Below, in pieces: positions 1-9,726 of a stretch of 64,000 nt of DNA (positions are counted from its first letter, which is position 1; each line of letters begins with the position of its first letter). The notes beneath the pieces are model-generated. The model was given only the letters and a program-made list of their open reading frames with translations. It was not told the DNA's origin and made no database searches. The stretch spans positions 1 through 64,000 of the forward strand of contig CANESI010000013.1 in NCBI GenBank assembly GCA_947441065.1, written 5' to 3'. This DNA is from Caulobacteraceae bacterium. Lineage in GTDB: Bacteria; Pseudomonadota; Alphaproteobacteria; Caulobacterales; Caulobacteraceae. The translations under genes and the position numbers were made by a program.

Positions 1-2
1 AC

Positions 3-2168
3 ACAGCGCGCGGCGGCGGCATTAGCCGCAAGATCACGACCGTCACCGACCGTAAGCGCTTGAAGTCCGTGGTTCAGAGCTTGGACGTGCCGCAGGGCAT
101 GGGCCTGATCGTCCGCACAGCCGGTGCCAAGCGCACCAAGGCCGAGATCAAGCGCGACTATGAATATCTGCTGCGCCTGTGGGAAAACATCCGCGATGTG
201 ACGCTGCACTCCATCGCGCCCGCCCTGATCTACGAAGAAGAAGATCTGGTCAAACGCGCCATTCGCGACATGTATGACAAGGAGCTTGAGGGCATCTGGG
301 TCGAGGGCGAAGCGGGCTACCGCGAGGCCAAAGAATTCATGCGGATGCTGATGCCGTCGCAGGCCAAGAAGGTCATGCCGTACCGCGAAGCCACGCCCCT
401 GTTCGTCAAGCACAAGGTCGAGGATCAACTGGCGGCCATCTATACGCCGGTCGTTCCCCTGAAGTCGGGCGGCTATCTGGTGATCAACCAGACCGAAGCT
501 CTGGTGGCTGTGGACGTCAATTCCGGCAAGTCGACCCGCGAGCGCAATATCGAGGCTACGGCCCTCAAGACCAATATGGAAGCCGCCGAAGAGGCGGCGC
601 GCCAGCTTCGTCTGCGCGACCTTGCCGGTCTGGTGGTCATCGATTTCATCGATATGGACGAGTCCAAAAACAATCGGGCCGTTGAAAAGAAGCTGAAGGA
701 CTGCCTCAAGGACGACCGCGCCCGCATTCAGATGGGCAAGATCTCATCGTTTGGCCTGATGGAAATTTCTCGCCAGCGTCGCCGGTCCGGCGTGCTGGAA
801 GGCACCACTCACATCTGCGAACATTGCGCTGGTGTTGGCCGTGTTCGCTCGGTCGAGTCCAGTGCCCTAGCGGCTCTGCGTAGCATCGAGATGGAAGCGG
901 TCCGCGACGGTGCAGGCTCCATCACCTTGAAGGTCCCGCAATCGGTCGGCCTCTATATCCTCAACGAAAAGCGCGTCTATCTGGAGCGCGTGCGTCTGGC
1001 CCAAGGCCTGTTCGTCACCATTCAGATCGATGAGGCCCTGTCTCACGCTGAGCACGATATTGAGCGCACCGAGACCCGTGAATTTGAGCCGCGCCCAGAG
1101 GACCTGGCCCTGCTCGGCGGCCCCCTCGCCCTGCCCTTCGATGACAGCGCCGACGATCATATTGTCGATGATGACGAGGAAGAGGACGAAGAGATCATTA
1201 CCTCAGACGATGAGGATGACGAGGACGAAGCTTCAGAAGCTCCTGCCCGTTCGGCATCGCGCGGTTCTGCCGAGCGCACCGAAGAGACTGGTGATGACAG
1301 TGAAGCTGGTCGCCGTCGTCGTCGCCGTCGCCGTCGTGGACGCCGTGGTGACGAGCCCTCTGATCGCGCGGCCTCGTCCGAAACCGACGCTGAAGGCGAG
1401 AGCGCCGAAGGTGACGACGAAGACGGCGCTGAAGGCAGCGAAGCCCGCGAAGGCGAAAGCAGCGAGGCCGAAGCCGCCCGCCGCCGCCGTCGCCGCGGTC
1501 GTCGCGGTGGTCGCCGGATGCGTGAAGATGTCCGCACCGACGAGCCCTATGGCTGGACCCGCCCCCGAGCTCCGGATGGCGATCCCTATATCTGGTTCGA
1601 TCCACTTCAGCCGCGTCAACGCCCGGCTCAGTCCGAAGATATGGCGACGCAAGGGATTGCGGACCAAGCACCCGCAGAGGCTCCAGCGCCAACCTCGTCC
1701 GATGAGGTTGCGGTGGCTCAGGAGGCTGTAAAGCCTGCCAAGCCTGCGCGCCGTCGTCGTCCGACCAAGGCTGAGCTCTTGGCTCAAGCCCAAGCTGATG
1801 AAGCGACCGCAGTGGCCCCCGAAGCGGTCATTGAAGCAGAGGTCCCCGCCACCATCGCTGCCGAACCAACGGTCGAGGCGGATATTTGGGTCGAGCTTCC
1901 AGCGGTCGATGAGGTCAAGGCCAAGCCCGCCCGCGCTCGCCGCAGTCGTGCCAAGGCCCAGCCTGAAGCAGAGGCGCAAGCTGAAGCGGTGGCCCAAGCC
2001 CCTGTTGAAGCGGCCCCCGTGGCGGCTGAACCCATCCCAGTACCGGCTGAACCCGTATCTGTTGTGGTCGCAGAGCCAGCACCTGAACCAGCGCCGGAGC
2101 CGACGCCTGATCCAGCGGCCATTATTGCGCCCCCATCCCAGCCTAAGAAGGGCTGGTGGCGGCGCTGA
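3..2168 (+). CDS. rne: Ribonuclease E, 5'-truncated by window edge
   Basis: Endoribonuclease that starts mRNA decay and processes rRNA and tRNA precursors, and scaffolds the degradosome. The frame is open to the left edge (GGGISRKITTVTDRKR precedes the ORF-track TTG), so the S1 start lies outside the window. The DNase I-like catalytic Asp motifs are visible as VAVDVNSGKST (about residue 170 of the visible part) and VVIDFIDM (about 214), and the Zn-link as CEHCAGVG (about 272). The C-terminal half is low complexity: an Asp/Glu tract, two Arg-rich blocks (RRRRRRRRGRR type) that should bind RNA, and Ala/Pro/Glu-rich linkers. It ends in KKGWWRR, matching the GWW tail that binds PNPase in Caulobacter RNase E. 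A hairpin terminator follows. Identity is very secure; the scaffold role of the tail is inferred from the family. Confidence 0.97.
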   Translation, partial: TARGGGISRKITTVTDRKRLKSVVQSLDVPQGMGLIVRTAGAKRTKAEIKRDYEYLLRLWENIRDVTLHSIAPALIYEEEDLVKRAIRDMYDKELEGIWVEGEAGYREAKEFMRMLMPSQAKKVMPYREATPLFVKHKVEDQLAAIYTPVVPLKSGGYLVINQTEALVAVDVNSGKSTRERNIEATALKTNMEAAEEAARQLRLRDLAGLVVIDFIDMDESKNNRAVEKKLKDCLKDDRARIQMGKISSFGLMEISRQRRRSGVLEGTTHICEHCAGVGRVRSVESSALAALRSIEMEAVRDGAGSITLKVPQSVGLYILNEKRVYLERVRLAQGLFVTIQIDEALSHAEHDIERTETREFEPRPEDLALLGGPLALPFDDSADDHIVDDDEEEDEEIITSDDEDDEDEASEAPARSASRGSAERTEETGDDSEAGRRRRRRRRRGRRGDEPSDRAASSETDAEGESAEGDDEDGAEGSEAREGESSEAEAARRRRRRGRRGGRRMREDVRTDEPYGWTRPRAPDGDPYIWFDPLQPRQRPAQSEDMATQGIADQAPAEAPAPTSSDEVAVAQEAVKPAKPARRRRPTKAELLAQAQADEATAVAPEAVIEAEVPATIAAEPTVEADIWVELPAVDEVKAKPARARRSRAKAQPEAEAQAEAVAQAPVEAAPVAAEPIPVPAEPVSVVVAEPAPEPAPEPTPDPAAIIAPPSQPKKGWWRR

Positions 2169-2199
2169 TAAGGCGCTAACCTCCTCTTAGGGGCACTAT

Positions 2200-2234
2200 C
2201 CCCCGCGTCCTCACCGGCGCGGGGGTTCAATTTT
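2200..2234 (+). terminator. Rho-independent terminator after rne
   Basis: The arms CCCCCGCG and CGCGGGGG form a perfect 8-bp GC stem around a 10-nt loop, followed by ttcaatttt. It lies 32 bp past the rne stop and just before the ribosome site of the next gene. Confidence 0.75.
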
Positions 2235-2246
2235 GGAGCGGTAAGT

Positions 2247-3710
2247 TTGGCCCCTCGGATGTCGTCAAGCACAGCTATCAGCGTGCCAAACCTTAAGGGT
2301 TCGCATCGATCCCTGACGCAGCAACTCAAGGCCTCTATCGGGGTATGCGCCCTAGCGCTCTCGCTTGTTTTAGCCCCAAATCTGGCCAGGGCTCAAAGCG
2401 CTACCTCTCTCATACGCGACACGGAAATCGAAGAGATCCTGCGCAAGAACGCTGATCCTGTTTTGGTTGCGGCGGGGCTCAATCCAAAAGATGTCCGCAT
2501 TCACCTGATTGGCGACAAACAGATCAACGCCTTTGTTTCTGGCGGCCAACAGATGTTTTTCAATACCGGGCTGATCATCCAGACCCGAACACCCAATGAG
2601 TTGATTGGGGTCATGGCCCATGAAACCGGCCACATCTCTGGTGGGCATCTGGCGCGCTCGGGTGACGCCAGCAAGGCTGCGACCGGCACCTTTGTCATGA
2701 CTTTGGGCCTAGGCCTCCTAGCCGCCTTGGCCGGAGCGCCTGATGCCGCCGCTATGCTGATTGGCAATAGCAGTTACTTCGCGACCCTGTCGGTGCTGGG
2801 CTATACCCGTGTGCAGGAATCCTCTGCCGACCAAGCGGCTGCCGGGTTCTTGGAGCGGAGCGGACAGTCCGGTAAGGGTCTCGTCGAGTTCTTCGACAAT
2901 TTTCGTTATCAAGAGGTCTTCTCGGAGGCTAAGCGCTACCCCTTCTTCCGCAGTCACCCCCTATCATCTGACCGGATCGAAGCCTTGCGGGTGCGGGTTG
3001 AGGCCATGCCGAACTACGGCAAGAGCGACGATGCTGAGGCTCAGGCAACCCATATAATTATGGTGGCCAAGCTCAAGGCCTTCATGAACCCACCGCAACA
3101 GACCTTCATTGAGTTCAAAGAGAGCGATAAATCCTATCCGGCCCGCTATGCGAGGGCCATTGCCTATTATCGGTCGCTTGAAACCGAAAAGGCGCTGAAG
3201 GCCATCGACGCCCTGCTCAAGGACTATCCAGACAATCCCTATCTTTGGGAATTGCGCGGTCAGGCCCTTTTTGAATCCGCCCGTGCGGCAGAGGCCGAGC
3301 CTGCCTATCGTCGGTGCGTAGAATTGAAGCCAGACGCCGCCCTGTTCCACCTCGCCCTCGGTCAAACCCTGCTGGCGCTCGACAATGACAAGCGCGTCGA
3401 TGAGGCCATGGCCCATATCTACAAGGCTTTGGAACTGGAGCAGGACAACCCCTTTGGCTGGCGCATGCTGTCAGAGGCCTATGATCGACGCCGCCAACCG
3501 GGCATGGCGAGGCTGGCAGCCGCGGAACAGTATTTCGCGATCGGCATCCCCAGTGAAGCCCGCATCTTTGGCATGAGGGCCCGCGCTGAACTGGTCAAGG
3601 GATCACCCGAATGGCGCCGTGCAACCGACATTGTGCTGGCATCGGAACCCACTGACGATGATTTGAAAGATCTGGCCAGAGAAGGCAGCGCTGCGCCCCG
3701 TAAGCGCTGA
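2247..3710 (+). CDS. M48 family metalloprotease with TPR domain (BepA/YfgC-like)
   Basis: Predicted periplasmic zinc metalloprotease of the BepA type, which in other bacteria clears or assists misassembled outer-membrane proteins. An N-terminal signal peptide (ALALSLVLAPNLARAQ, about residues 33-50) precedes the peptidase domain with the HEXXH motif MAHETGH near residue 125. The third ligand is probably the Glu in QESSADQAA. The C-terminal third (about 275-460) looks like TPR helices (ALKAIDALLKDYPDNPYLW, AEPAYRRCVELKPDAALFH). At 487 aa it has the usual length. The start is probably TTG at 2247, because GGAG sits 8 nt upstream; the ATG at 2259 is in frame but too far from that site. The specific client is unknown. 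Confidence 0.9.
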   Translation: MAPRMSSSTAISVPNLKGSHRSLTQQLKASIGVCALALSLVLAPNLARAQSATSLIRDTEIEEILRKNADPVLVAAGLNPKDVRIHLIGDKQINAFVSGGQQMFFNTGLIIQTRTPNELIGVMAHETGHISGGHLARSGDASKAATGTFVMTLGLGLLAALAGAPDAAAMLIGNSSYFATLSVLGYTRVQESSADQAAAGFLERSGQSGKGLVEFFDNFRYQEVFSEAKRYPFFRSHPLSSDRIEALRVRVEAMPNYGKSDDAEAQATHIIMVAKLKAFMNPPQQTFIEFKESDKSYPARYARAIAYYRSLETEKALKAIDALLKDYPDNPYLWELRGQALFESARAAEAEPAYRRCVELKPDAALFHLALGQTLLALDNDKRVDEAMAHIYKALELEQDNPFGWRMLSEAYDRRRQPGMARLAAAEQYFAIGIPSEARIFGMRARAELVKGSPEWRRATDIVLASEPTDDDLKDLAREGSAAPRKR

Positions 3711-3784
3711 TAGACCCTCATAAAGCTCACCTTAACCCCGCGTGCCGGATGGTGGGATAAACACAACCCAAGCGGAACATCACC

Positions 3785-4534
3785 ATGCGCCTTCCTACCC
3801 TCTTGCTGACGGCCGTTAGCTGCCTTGCCCTGACCGGCTGCGGCATGGTCCAGAACGAAAAGGCCTTTGGTGACCGCGTTCGCGCCTATCTGATCACCCA
3901 TCCCGAAGTGATCGAAGAGGCCATCAACCGGCTGCAGGAAAAGCAGGCCGCTGAAGCGTCTCAGTTGGCACAGAGCAAGATTGCTGAGAACCGTCAGGCC
4001 CTAGAACAGGATCCGCGTGACTATGTCGGTGGCAACCCCAAGGGGACGGTGACCATTGTCGAGTTCTTTGACTATCGCTGCGGCTACTGCAAGTCTGCCC
4101 AGCCGCAGGTGATCGAGCTACTCAAGGCCAATCCTGATGTTCGCCTTGTTTACAAGGAGTTCCCCATCCTGCCTGACCGTGACGGCAAGCTCGGCGTCTC
4201 CTTGCGGGCAGCGCGCGCAGCCTTGGCAGCAGGGGCTCAGGGCAAATATGGTGCAGTGCATGAGGATCTGATGGCCGAAAAGGCGCTGGATGATGCGACC
4301 ATCGCCAAGATCCTAACCGCCAATGGCCTTGATCCGGCCACCGCCAAGAGCGCCGGTGAGGCTGACAAGGTCACCGAGCACCTGACTGCTATGCATAATC
4401 TCGGTCTCGCCATCGGCATTCAGGGCACGCCCGCCTTCATCGTCGGCGATCAGTTGATCCCAGGCGCGGACATGGAAGCCCTCAAGCGCGCTATCGAGAT
4501 CGCACGCGCAAAACAGATCAAGCCTGCCGCCTAG
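3785..4534 (+). CDS. DsbA-family thiol:disulfide oxidoreductase, lipoprotein
   Basis: Thioredoxin-fold disulfide oxidoreductase of the Com1/ScsC type. The N-terminus is a lipoprotein signal with lipobox LTGC at residues 17-20, so the mature protein should be lipid-anchored in the envelope. A short helical region (about 25-80) with an N-terminal DsbA-associated look precedes the thioredoxin domain. The active site is CGYC in FDYRCGYCK (about residue 100), and the cis-Pro loop is GIQGTPAF (about 212). At 249 aa it is normal for the family. It is convergent with thiG and the two 3' ends overlap by 4 bp. Whether it acts as oxidase or isomerase cannot be told from the sequence. Confidence 0.92.
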   Translation: MRLPTLLLTAVSCLALTGCGMVQNEKAFGDRVRAYLITHPEVIEEAINRLQEKQAAEASQLAQSKIAENRQALEQDPRDYVGGNPKGTVTIVEFFDYRCGYCKSAQPQVIELLKANPDVRLVYKEFPILPDRDGKLGVSLRAARAALAAGAQGKYGAVHEDLMAEKALDDATIAKILTANGLDPATAKSAGEADKVTEHLTAMHNLGLAIGIQGTPAFIVGDQLIPGADMEALKRAIEIARAKQIKPAA

Positions 4535-5307
4535 ATCAATCCGGCCAAGGGCGATGATGGATCGGCATACATCCGCCGTGGCATCCGCCCTGCCCGGTAG
4601 GATAGCCGCCCGGCAATGACCGCGTGCTTCATGGCTTCAGCCATCAAGATCGGGTCCTTGGCCTCGGCAATGGCGGTGTTCATCAAGACGCCGTCGCAGC
4701 CTAGCTCCATGGCGATGGTCGCATCAGACGCCGTGCCGACCCCGGCATCGACCAAAACCGGCACCTTGGACTGCTCGACGATCAGCCGAATATTGACGCG
4801 GTTTTGAATGCCCAAACCTGAGCCAATCGGCGCACCGAGCGGCATGATGGCCGCAGCGCCTGCATCCTCTAACTTGCGGGCATAGACCGGATCGTCGGTG
4901 CAATAGACCATGACGTCAAAGCCCTCCTTGACCAGTAGTTTCAAGGCCCGAAGGGTCTCTTCCATGTCCGGGTAAAGGGTCTTGGTGTCCGACAGGACCT
5001 CCAGCTTGACCAGGCTCCAATCGCCCGCCTCGCGCGCCAGCCGTAAGGTGCGCACTGCGTCCTCGCCGGTGAAACATCCCGCCGTATTGGGCAGATAGGT
5101 AAAGCGGTCAGGCCGGACAAAATCGACCAACATCGGCTGACTGGGGTCGGACAGGTTCACGCGCCGCACCGCCACGGTAACGATCTCAGCGCCCGCGGCC
5201 TCAGCGGCCGCCGCATTGGTCGCATAGTCCTTATATTTGCCCGTACCGACGATCAGGCGTGAGCGAAAGGTTCGGCCCGCTACGGTCCAGGTGTCTTCGC
5301 CGCTCAT
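4531..5307 (-). CDS. thiG: Thiazole synthase
   Basis: Forms the thiazole phosphate moiety of thiamine from deoxyxylulose phosphate, dehydroglycine and ThiS-thiocarboxylate. The TIM-barrel landmarks are LIVGTGKY near the start, [14 protein letters not shown] with the Schiff-base lysine, and [15 protein letters not shown] toward the end. The ORF-track start is 50 codons too early and runs into thiS. The ATG at 5307 ([12 protein letters not shown]) lies one base after the thiS stop and gives 258 aa, the normal length. ThiO, ThiC and ThiE are not in the window, and no TPP riboswitch signature was found in the short leader before thiS. Confidence 0.96.
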   Translation of the reverse strand: MSGEDTWTVAGRTFRSRLIVGTGKYKDYATNAAAAEAAGAEIVTVAVRRVNLSDPSQPMLVDFVRPDRFTYLPNTAGCFTGEDAVRTLRLAREAGDWSLVKLEVLSDTKTLYPDMEETLRALKLLVKEGFDVMVYCTDDPVYARKLEDAGAAAIMPLGAPIGSGLGIQNRVNIRLIVEQSKVPVLVDAGVGTASDATIAMELGCDGVLMNTAIAEAKDPILMAEAMKHAVIAGRLSYRAGRMPRRMYADPSSPLAGLI

Positions 5308-5308
5308 A

Positions 5309-5509
5309 TCAGCCGCCTCCAATGAAATGGACGATCTCGATTCGGTCCCCGTCGCACAGGGCCGTCTTGTCATAGGCTGACCGAGGCACAATTTCGAGGT
5401 TGCGTTCAATGGCCAGCTTTCGCCCGTCCAATTGCAGCGCTTCGACCAAGGCTGCAACGGTTTTTACCCCGTCGAACGCCCGATCCTCGCCATTTACGAT
5501 GACCCTCAT
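5309..5509 (-). CDS. thiS: Sulfur carrier protein ThiS
   Basis: Ubiquitin-like sulfur carrier of 66 aa that delivers sulfur to ThiG as a C-terminal thiocarboxylate. It starts MRVIVNGED and ends HFIGGG, with the essential C-terminal Gly-Gly. It is translationally coupled to thiG downstream, with one base between stop and start. It is divergent from aroQ, with only 89 bp in between for both promoters. Confidence 0.94.
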   Translation of the reverse strand: MRVIVNGEDRAFDGVKTVAALVEALQLDGRKLAIERNLEIVPRSAYDKTALCDGDRIEIVHFIGGG

Positions 5510-5598
5510 ATCAACCCCATTAACCGCGATCCGAACGGCAAGCTTGTGACCCTAGCCAACCAGAGATACAAGACAGCACCTAACGACGGCGGGGGCGC

Positions 5599-6048
5599 AT
5601 GTCCAAGATCATCTTCGTATTGAGCGGTCCGAACCTTAATCTGCTCGGAACCCGTGAACCAGAAATCTACGGATACGCCACCTTGAAGGACGTTGAGGAT
5701 CAGTGCCGCGCAAAAGCCGCTGGTTTGGGCTTCGAAATCGACTTTCGTCAGTCTAATCACGAAGGTGTGTTGATCGACTGGATACAGGAGGCTCGCCTCA
5801 AGGCCTGTGCAGTCGTACTCAATCCAGCAGGATATGGACACACCTCCGTGGCCATTCTTGATTCGTTGAAAACCTTGGCGATTCCCATCGTTGAGTGTCA
5901 CCTGTCCAACCCGGCTGCTCGCGAAGAGTTTCGTCGGTCAACCTATGTCTCTTTGGCCGCCACGGGCATCGTGTCCGGCTTTGGGGCCAAGAGTTATGAA
6001 CTCGCTATAGAGGCTGCTGCGGCACTCGTCGCGAAATCTGGCCTCTAG
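5599..6048 (+). CDS. aroQ: Type II 3-dehydroquinate dehydratase
   Basis: Third step of the shikimate pathway, dehydrating 3-dehydroquinate. The 149 aa carry the family landmarks [16 protein letters not shown] with the catalytic Arg/Tyr loop, [12 protein letters not shown] with the catalytic His, and [14 protein letters not shown] for substrate binding. The loop reads NPAGYGHT rather than the commoner NPGAYTHT, a modest variation. The gene sits 25 bp upstream of accB, an arrangement common in proteobacteria, and is probably co-transcribed with accBC. Confidence 0.95.
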   Translation: MSKIIFVLSGPNLNLLGTREPEIYGYATLKDVEDQCRAKAAGLGFEIDFRQSNHEGVLIDWIQEARLKACAVVLNPAGYGHTSVAILDSLKTLAIPIVECHLSNPAAREEFRRSTYVSLAATGIVSGFGAKSYELAIEAAAALVAKSGL

Positions 6049-6073
6049 AGCACTCAGACAAGGCTTATTCCTT

Positions 6074-6562
6074 ATGACGACACCAAAAGGTTCCGGCGAT
6101 CCCATCGACGCGCGTCTCGTTCGCAAGCTTGCGGACATTCTGCACGATACGGGACTGACCGAGATCGAAGTCGAACGTGGCGATCTGAAGATTAGGGTGG
6201 CCCGCTCGGTGACGGTCTCCGCTCAAGCCGTTCAGGTCGCCGCTCCGGCCCAGTACAGCCCCGCGCCCGTCGAGGCCCCCGTTGCCGCTGCGCCCGCAGC
6301 CGTCGCTGCAGCGCCAGCCGTCCGTGCAGGCGATCTGGTCAAGTCCCCCATGGTCGGCACGGTCTATCTTCAGGCCCAACCAGGTTCCGATCCCTTCTGC
6401 AAGCCCGGCGATAAGGTGGTTGAGGGTCAAACCCTCTTGATCGTCGAAGCCATGAAGACCATGAACCCCATCCCCGCGCCACGCTCCGGAACGGTGGTCG
6501 AGATCTTGGTCGCCGATGGTGACCCCATCGAATTTGGCGAACCCCTCGTGGTCCTCGAGTAG
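6074..6562 (+). CDS. accB: Biotin carboxyl carrier protein of acetyl-CoA carboxylase
   Basis: Carries the covalently bound biotin that shuttles CO2 from AccC to the carboxyltransferase in the first committed step of fatty-acid synthesis. The N-terminal domain (about 1-50) is followed by an Ala/Pro-rich linker (about 52-90) and a biotinyl domain. The biotinylation lysine is in EAMKTMNPI (about residue 127), with KSPMVGTVY before it. At 162 aa it is the usual length. Four bases separate its stop from the accC start. Confidence 0.97.
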   Translation: MTTPKGSGDPIDARLVRKLADILHDTGLTEIEVERGDLKIRVARSVTVSAQAVQVAAPAQYSPAPVEAPVAAAPAAVAAAPAVRAGDLVKSPMVGTVYLQAQPGSDPFCKPGDKVVEGQTLLIVEAMKTMNPIPAPRSGTVVEILVADGDPIEFGEPLVVLE

Positions 6563-6566
6563 CCCG

Positions 6567-7910
6567 ATGTTCACCAAGATCCTGATTGCGAACCGCGGCG
6601 AAATTGCCCTGCGGATTCATCGCGCCTGCAAGGAAATGGGCATTGCCACGGTTGCGGTCCATTCCGAAGCCGACGCCAGTGCCATGCATGTGCGCCTCGC
6701 CGACGAAAGCGTCTGTATTGGTCCTGCCAGCGCGGCCAAGAGCTATCTGAACATCCCCTCGATCATCGCTGCCGCAGAGATCACCGGCGCTCAGGCCATT
6801 CACCCCGGCTATGGCTTCCTGTCGGAAAATGCCCGCTTTGCCGAGATCGTACAGGCCCACGGGATGACCTTCATCGGTCCAAATCCCGACCACATCCGCA
6901 TGATGGGCGATAAGATCACCGCCAAACAGGCCGTCAAGGAAGCGGGTATCCCCGTCGTTCCGGGTTCTGAGGGCGCGCTTCAGACCGAAGAAGAGGCCTT
7001 TGCAGCCGCCGAAGTCATCGGCTTTCCGGTCCTGATCAAGGCCGCCGCTGGTGGCGGTGGCCGGGGCATGAAGGTGGCCTTGGACCGCGAGTCCCTCTCC
7101 GAAGCCGTCGCAACGGCCAAGGGCGAGGCTGGCGCGGCCTTCGGTGATGACAGCGTCTATATGGAGCGCTACCTCCAGCGCCCCCGTCACATCGAAATCC
7201 AAGTCATCGCCGACTCCTTTGGCAATGTGGTGCATCTGGGCGAGCGGGACTGTTCGCTGCAGCGCCGTCACCAGAAGGTTCTGGAAGAGGCCCCCTCACC
7301 GGCTATTGACGCCGCCACCCGCGCCAAGATCGGCAAGGTCGTGGTCGATGCGATCAAGGCCATTGGCTATCTGGGCGTCGGAACCATCGAGTTCCTCTAT
7401 GAGAATGACGAGTTCTTCTTCATCGAGATGAACACCCGCCTGCAGGTGGAGCATCCGATCACCGAGGCCATTACCCGCATCGATCTGGTGCGCGAACAGA
7501 TCCGCATCGCCGCTGGCCTGCCCCTATCCTTCACCCAAGAGGACATCGTCTTCGAAGGTCACGCCATTGAATGCCGCATCAATGCCGAAAATGCGCGGAC
7601 CTTCACGCCGTCTCCCGGCCTGGTCACCGATTTCCATGCCCCGGGCGGACTGGGCGTGCGCCTCGATTCCGCGCTCTATGCCGGCTATTCGATCCCGCCC
7701 TACTATGACAGCCTTGCGGGCAAGCTCATCGTCCATGGCCGTGACCGCACCGAGTGCATCGCGCGCCTGCGCCGTTCGCTCAGCGAGATGGTGGTTGGCG
7801 GTATTGAGACCACGATCCCCCTGTTCCAAGACCTGCTGGTTCAGCCGGACATCCTCGCCGGTGACTACCACATCCACTGGCTGGAAAACTGGATCAAGGC
7901 AGGCGGCTAG
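6567..7910 (+). CDS. accC: Biotin carboxylase of acetyl-CoA carboxylase
   Basis: ATP-dependent carboxylation of biotin on AccB. The ATG at 6567 ([17 protein letters not shown]) is chosen because it gives the standard 447 aa and follows the accB stop by 4 bp; the longer ORF overlaps accB. Seen: the ATP-grasp glycine loop [10 protein letters not shown] (about 160), the catalytic region [15 protein letters not shown], and [16 protein letters not shown] (about 285) with the metal ligands and catalytic Arg. It forms an accBC operon, probably continuing to aat 29 bp downstream. Confidence 0.98.
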   Translation: MFTKILIANRGEIALRIHRACKEMGIATVAVHSEADASAMHVRLADESVCIGPASAAKSYLNIPSIIAAAEITGAQAIHPGYGFLSENARFAEIVQAHGMTFIGPNPDHIRMMGDKITAKQAVKEAGIPVVPGSEGALQTEEEAFAAAEVIGFPVLIKAAAGGGGRGMKVALDRESLSEAVATAKGEAGAAFGDDSVYMERYLQRPRHIEIQVIADSFGNVVHLGERDCSLQRRHQKVLEEAPSPAIDAATRAKIGKVVVDAIKAIGYLGVGTIEFLYENDEFFFIEMNTRLQVEHPITEAITRIDLVREQIRIAAGLPLSFTQEDIVFEGHAIECRINAENARTFTPSPGLVTDFHAPGGLGVRLDSALYAGYSIPPYYDSLAGKLIVHGRDRTECIARLRRSLSEMVVGGIETTIPLFQDLLVQPDILAGDYHIHWLENWIKAGG

Positions 7911-7939
7911 TCAAAAGGACAGGGCCAGAGGATAGGGTC

Positions 7940-8599
7940 TTGGAAGACTTTACGGTCGACGATCTCATCGCCTGCTATGAGCGCGGCGTGTTTCCGATGG
8001 CGGATTCACGTCACGATGAGGACATTTTCCTCGTCGACCCCGACAGGCGCGGCATCTTTCCGCTGGACCAGTTCCACATCCCTCGCCGTCTCGCGCGCTC
8101 CGTGCGGGCAGAGCCCTACCAGGTCCGTATCGACACGGCCTTCGACGCCGTCGTGCGCCAGTGCGCCATGACCAACCCCAATCGGCCAGACCGTCAGGAC
8201 ACCTGGATCAATGGCCCGATTGAAGCCCTCTATGGCGAGCTATTTCAGAGGGGCTTGGCCCACAGCGTCGAATGTTGGCAGGACGGCAAGTTGGTCGGCG
8301 GTCTCTATGGCGTCACCCTCGGCGCGGCTTTTTTTGGTGAGAGCATGTTTTCCCGTGCCCGCGATGCGAGCAAGATCGCCCTCGTCCATCTGGTGGCGCG
8401 GCTAAAAATGGGACGGTTCCAGCTCTTGGACGCCCAGTTCATGACCGACCATCTGGCCCAGTTCGGCGCGGTTGAGATCAATCGGATAGACTATAAGCGC
8501 CGCTTGGGGTCCGCTGTGATCAGCCTCGCCGACTTCTACCGGCTACCGGCCTATGCGGCGGGCGCCGAGGTCTTGCAGGCAATCAACCACGCATCATAG
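7940..8599 (+). CDS. aat: Leucyl/phenylalanyl-tRNA--protein transferase
   Basis: Adds Leu or Phe from tRNA to N-terminal Lys/Arg of proteins, marking them for ClpS/ClpAP degradation (N-degron pathway). Family motifs are GVFPMADSR near the N-terminus, [24 protein letters not shown] in the middle, and [20 protein letters not shown] (about 117-136). The start is TTG at 7940 with AGAGGA about 9 nt upstream; no nearby ATG fits. At 219 aa the length is normal. Its 3' end overlaps the convergent DUF2155 gene by 49 bp. Confidence 0.95.
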   Translation: MEDFTVDDLIACYERGVFPMADSRHDEDIFLVDPDRRGIFPLDQFHIPRRLARSVRAEPYQVRIDTAFDAVVRQCAMTNPNRPDRQDTWINGPIEALYGELFQRGLAHSVECWQDGKLVGGLYGVTLGAAFFGESMFSRARDASKIALVHLVARLKMGRFQLLDAQFMTDHLAQFGAVEINRIDYKRRLGSAVISLADFYRLPAYAAGAEVLQAINHAS

Positions 8600-9159
8600 A
8601 CCGGATGCTGAAACGGGTTCAGGCCCGGCGTTGAGGCGAACATCCAGCCTCGGAACAGTTGCCGCCCGGGTGTGATGGCCCGATCAACACCGCGCGTGGC
8701 TTGAGAATCGATCTGAATATGGGCGATGGAGTCTCGCACCGGCTCGTTTGACGCCGATGTCTCGCAGGTCCGCACCGAAAAGATCAGGGACTTATACCGG
8801 ATCGGCTGATTGATCGGCACTTCGAAACGCATGGTCTCGGCCGTGACCTTGTCGAGAACCTGCATGACGGCGACCGCATAGCGCTTGCGCTTGGGGACCT
8901 CATAGACCCGGCGTCCAGAACTCGAACTGGGCAAGGCCGCTTCGGTTGGGTCATTGGGGACCGGCTCGACAATCACCTCAGTCGGGGTTTCGGGCTTGGC
9001 CTTGCCCGCATCCGCAGGGTTGGCCGGTGTCGGGCTCTTGGGGGGCAGGACCCCTTGCAAGAGGCCGCCAATGGGGTCGGTCGCCTGTGCGTGCCCTAGG
9101 GAAACGCCCAAACCGGTTGCCGCCATCAGGCCAAAGGCCAATAACCAGCGCGCGCGCAC
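8551..9159 (-). CDS. DUF2155 domain-containing exported protein
   Basis: Exported protein of unknown function, found next to aat and the NDUFA12 gene in many alphaproteobacteria. The C-terminal DUF2155 domain (about residues 90-195) has the pattern [25 protein letters not shown] and [20 protein letters not shown] Pro/Glu-rich linker precedes it. The GTG at 9159 ([23 protein letters not shown]) gives a clean signal peptide and starts 5 bp after the NDUFA12 stop; the ORF-track TTG at 9180 would overlap that gene. No function can be assigned. Confidence 0.85.
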   Translation of the reverse strand: MRARWLLAFGLMAATGLGVSLGHAQATDPIGGLLQGVLPPKSPTPANPADAGKAKPETPTEVIVEPVPNDPTEAALPSSSSGRRVYEVPKRKRYAVAVMQVLDKVTAETMRFEVPINQPIRYKSLIFSVRTCETSASNEPVRDSIAHIQIDSQATRGVDRAITPGRQLFRGWMFASTPGLNPFQHPVYDAWLIACKTSAPAA

Positions 9160-9164
9160 GGGAC

Positions 9165-9560
9165 CTAGTCCGGCTTCCAAGCCTGATAGTCGCCGGTCGC
9201 CTCGGGGCGTTGACCACCCTTGCCAATGGCACCCTTGGGCCGCCAGGCGTGGATTGTACCGGACAGATTAGGTTTGTGATCCTTTTCCCAAGACTGCCGC
9301 TTAAGCGGCTCATTGATGGGATGATCATCAAAGGTGTAGTGCAGCCAGCCATGCCAATCGGGCGGAACCTTCGAGGCCTCTGCATAGCCATTATAGATCA
9401 CCCAACGGCGCTTGCGGCCGTCATAGCTGTCGCGGTTGTCCTTGGCTTCGAAATAACGGTTTCCCGTTGCATCCTGACCGATAAAGATCCCGCGACGTCC
9501 GATCGTGAAACGAGCGCCAATCGTGGCTCCGTTCCACCAGGTGAAGATGGCTTTCAGCAC
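9165..9560 (-). CDS. NDUFA12 family subunit of NADH:ubiquinone oxidoreductase
   Basis: Supernumerary complex I subunit shared by alphaproteobacteria and mitochondria (B17.2), located on the peripheral arm. The 131 aa show the conserved features TWWNGATIGARFT, GRRGIFIGQDATGNRYFE, RRWVIYNGYAEASKVPPDWHGWLH and the C-terminal HKPNLSGT. The nuo operon itself is not here, as is usual for this gene. Its promoter must lie in the 231-bp gap shared with the divergent NrdJ-like gene. Confidence 0.94.
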   Translation of the reverse strand: MLKAIFTWWNGATIGARFTIGRRGIFIGQDATGNRYFEAKDNRDSYDGRKRRWVIYNGYAEASKVPPDWHGWLHYTFDDHPINEPLKRQSWEKDHKPNLSGTIHAWRPKGAIGKGGQRPEATGDYQAWKPD

Positions 9561-9694
9561 TTTGAACAGACCATTGATTACAAGGTTTGCGACTCTGCCA
9601 ATCCGACGGATGGGCTGGCCGGACTATAGGTGGCCGTCCGCGCCGCGTCCAGCTTAGCGCAACAATCGGCGAGAAATCTCGCGGAGCCACGATA

Positions 9695-9710
9695 CAACAA
9701 CATCTTGTGG
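9695..9710 (+). promoter_or_regulatory. NrdR-like box 1 upstream of the NrdJ-like gene
   Basis: The core ACAACATCTTGTG agrees at about 12 of 16 positions with the NrdR box consensus as I remember it (ACACWATATATWGTGT). A second similar site begins exactly 32 bp downstream. The sequence match is seen; binding is inferred. Confidence 0.55.
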
Positions 9711-9716
9711 ATAGGC

Positions 9717-9722
9717 TTGACG
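9717..9722 (+). promoter_or_regulatory. Possible -35 element TTGACG between the two boxes
   Basis: TTGACG matches the Caulobacter-type -35 start. It lies between the two NrdR-like boxes, about 70 bp before the ATG of the NrdJ-like gene. A matching -10 is not clear, so this is a weak call. Confidence 0.35.
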
Positions 9723-9726
9723 TTTC

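Noticed and set aside
1157-1997. Antisense ORFs of 126-254 aa opposite rne
   Set aside because: They are shadows of the Arg-rich and acidic low-complexity tail of RNase E, with repetitive composition and no coding signals.
5510-5598. TPP riboswitch upstream of thiSG
   Set aside because: The leader is only 89 bp, and I could not find the conserved CTGAGA and ACCTGA-type core sequences on the minus strand.
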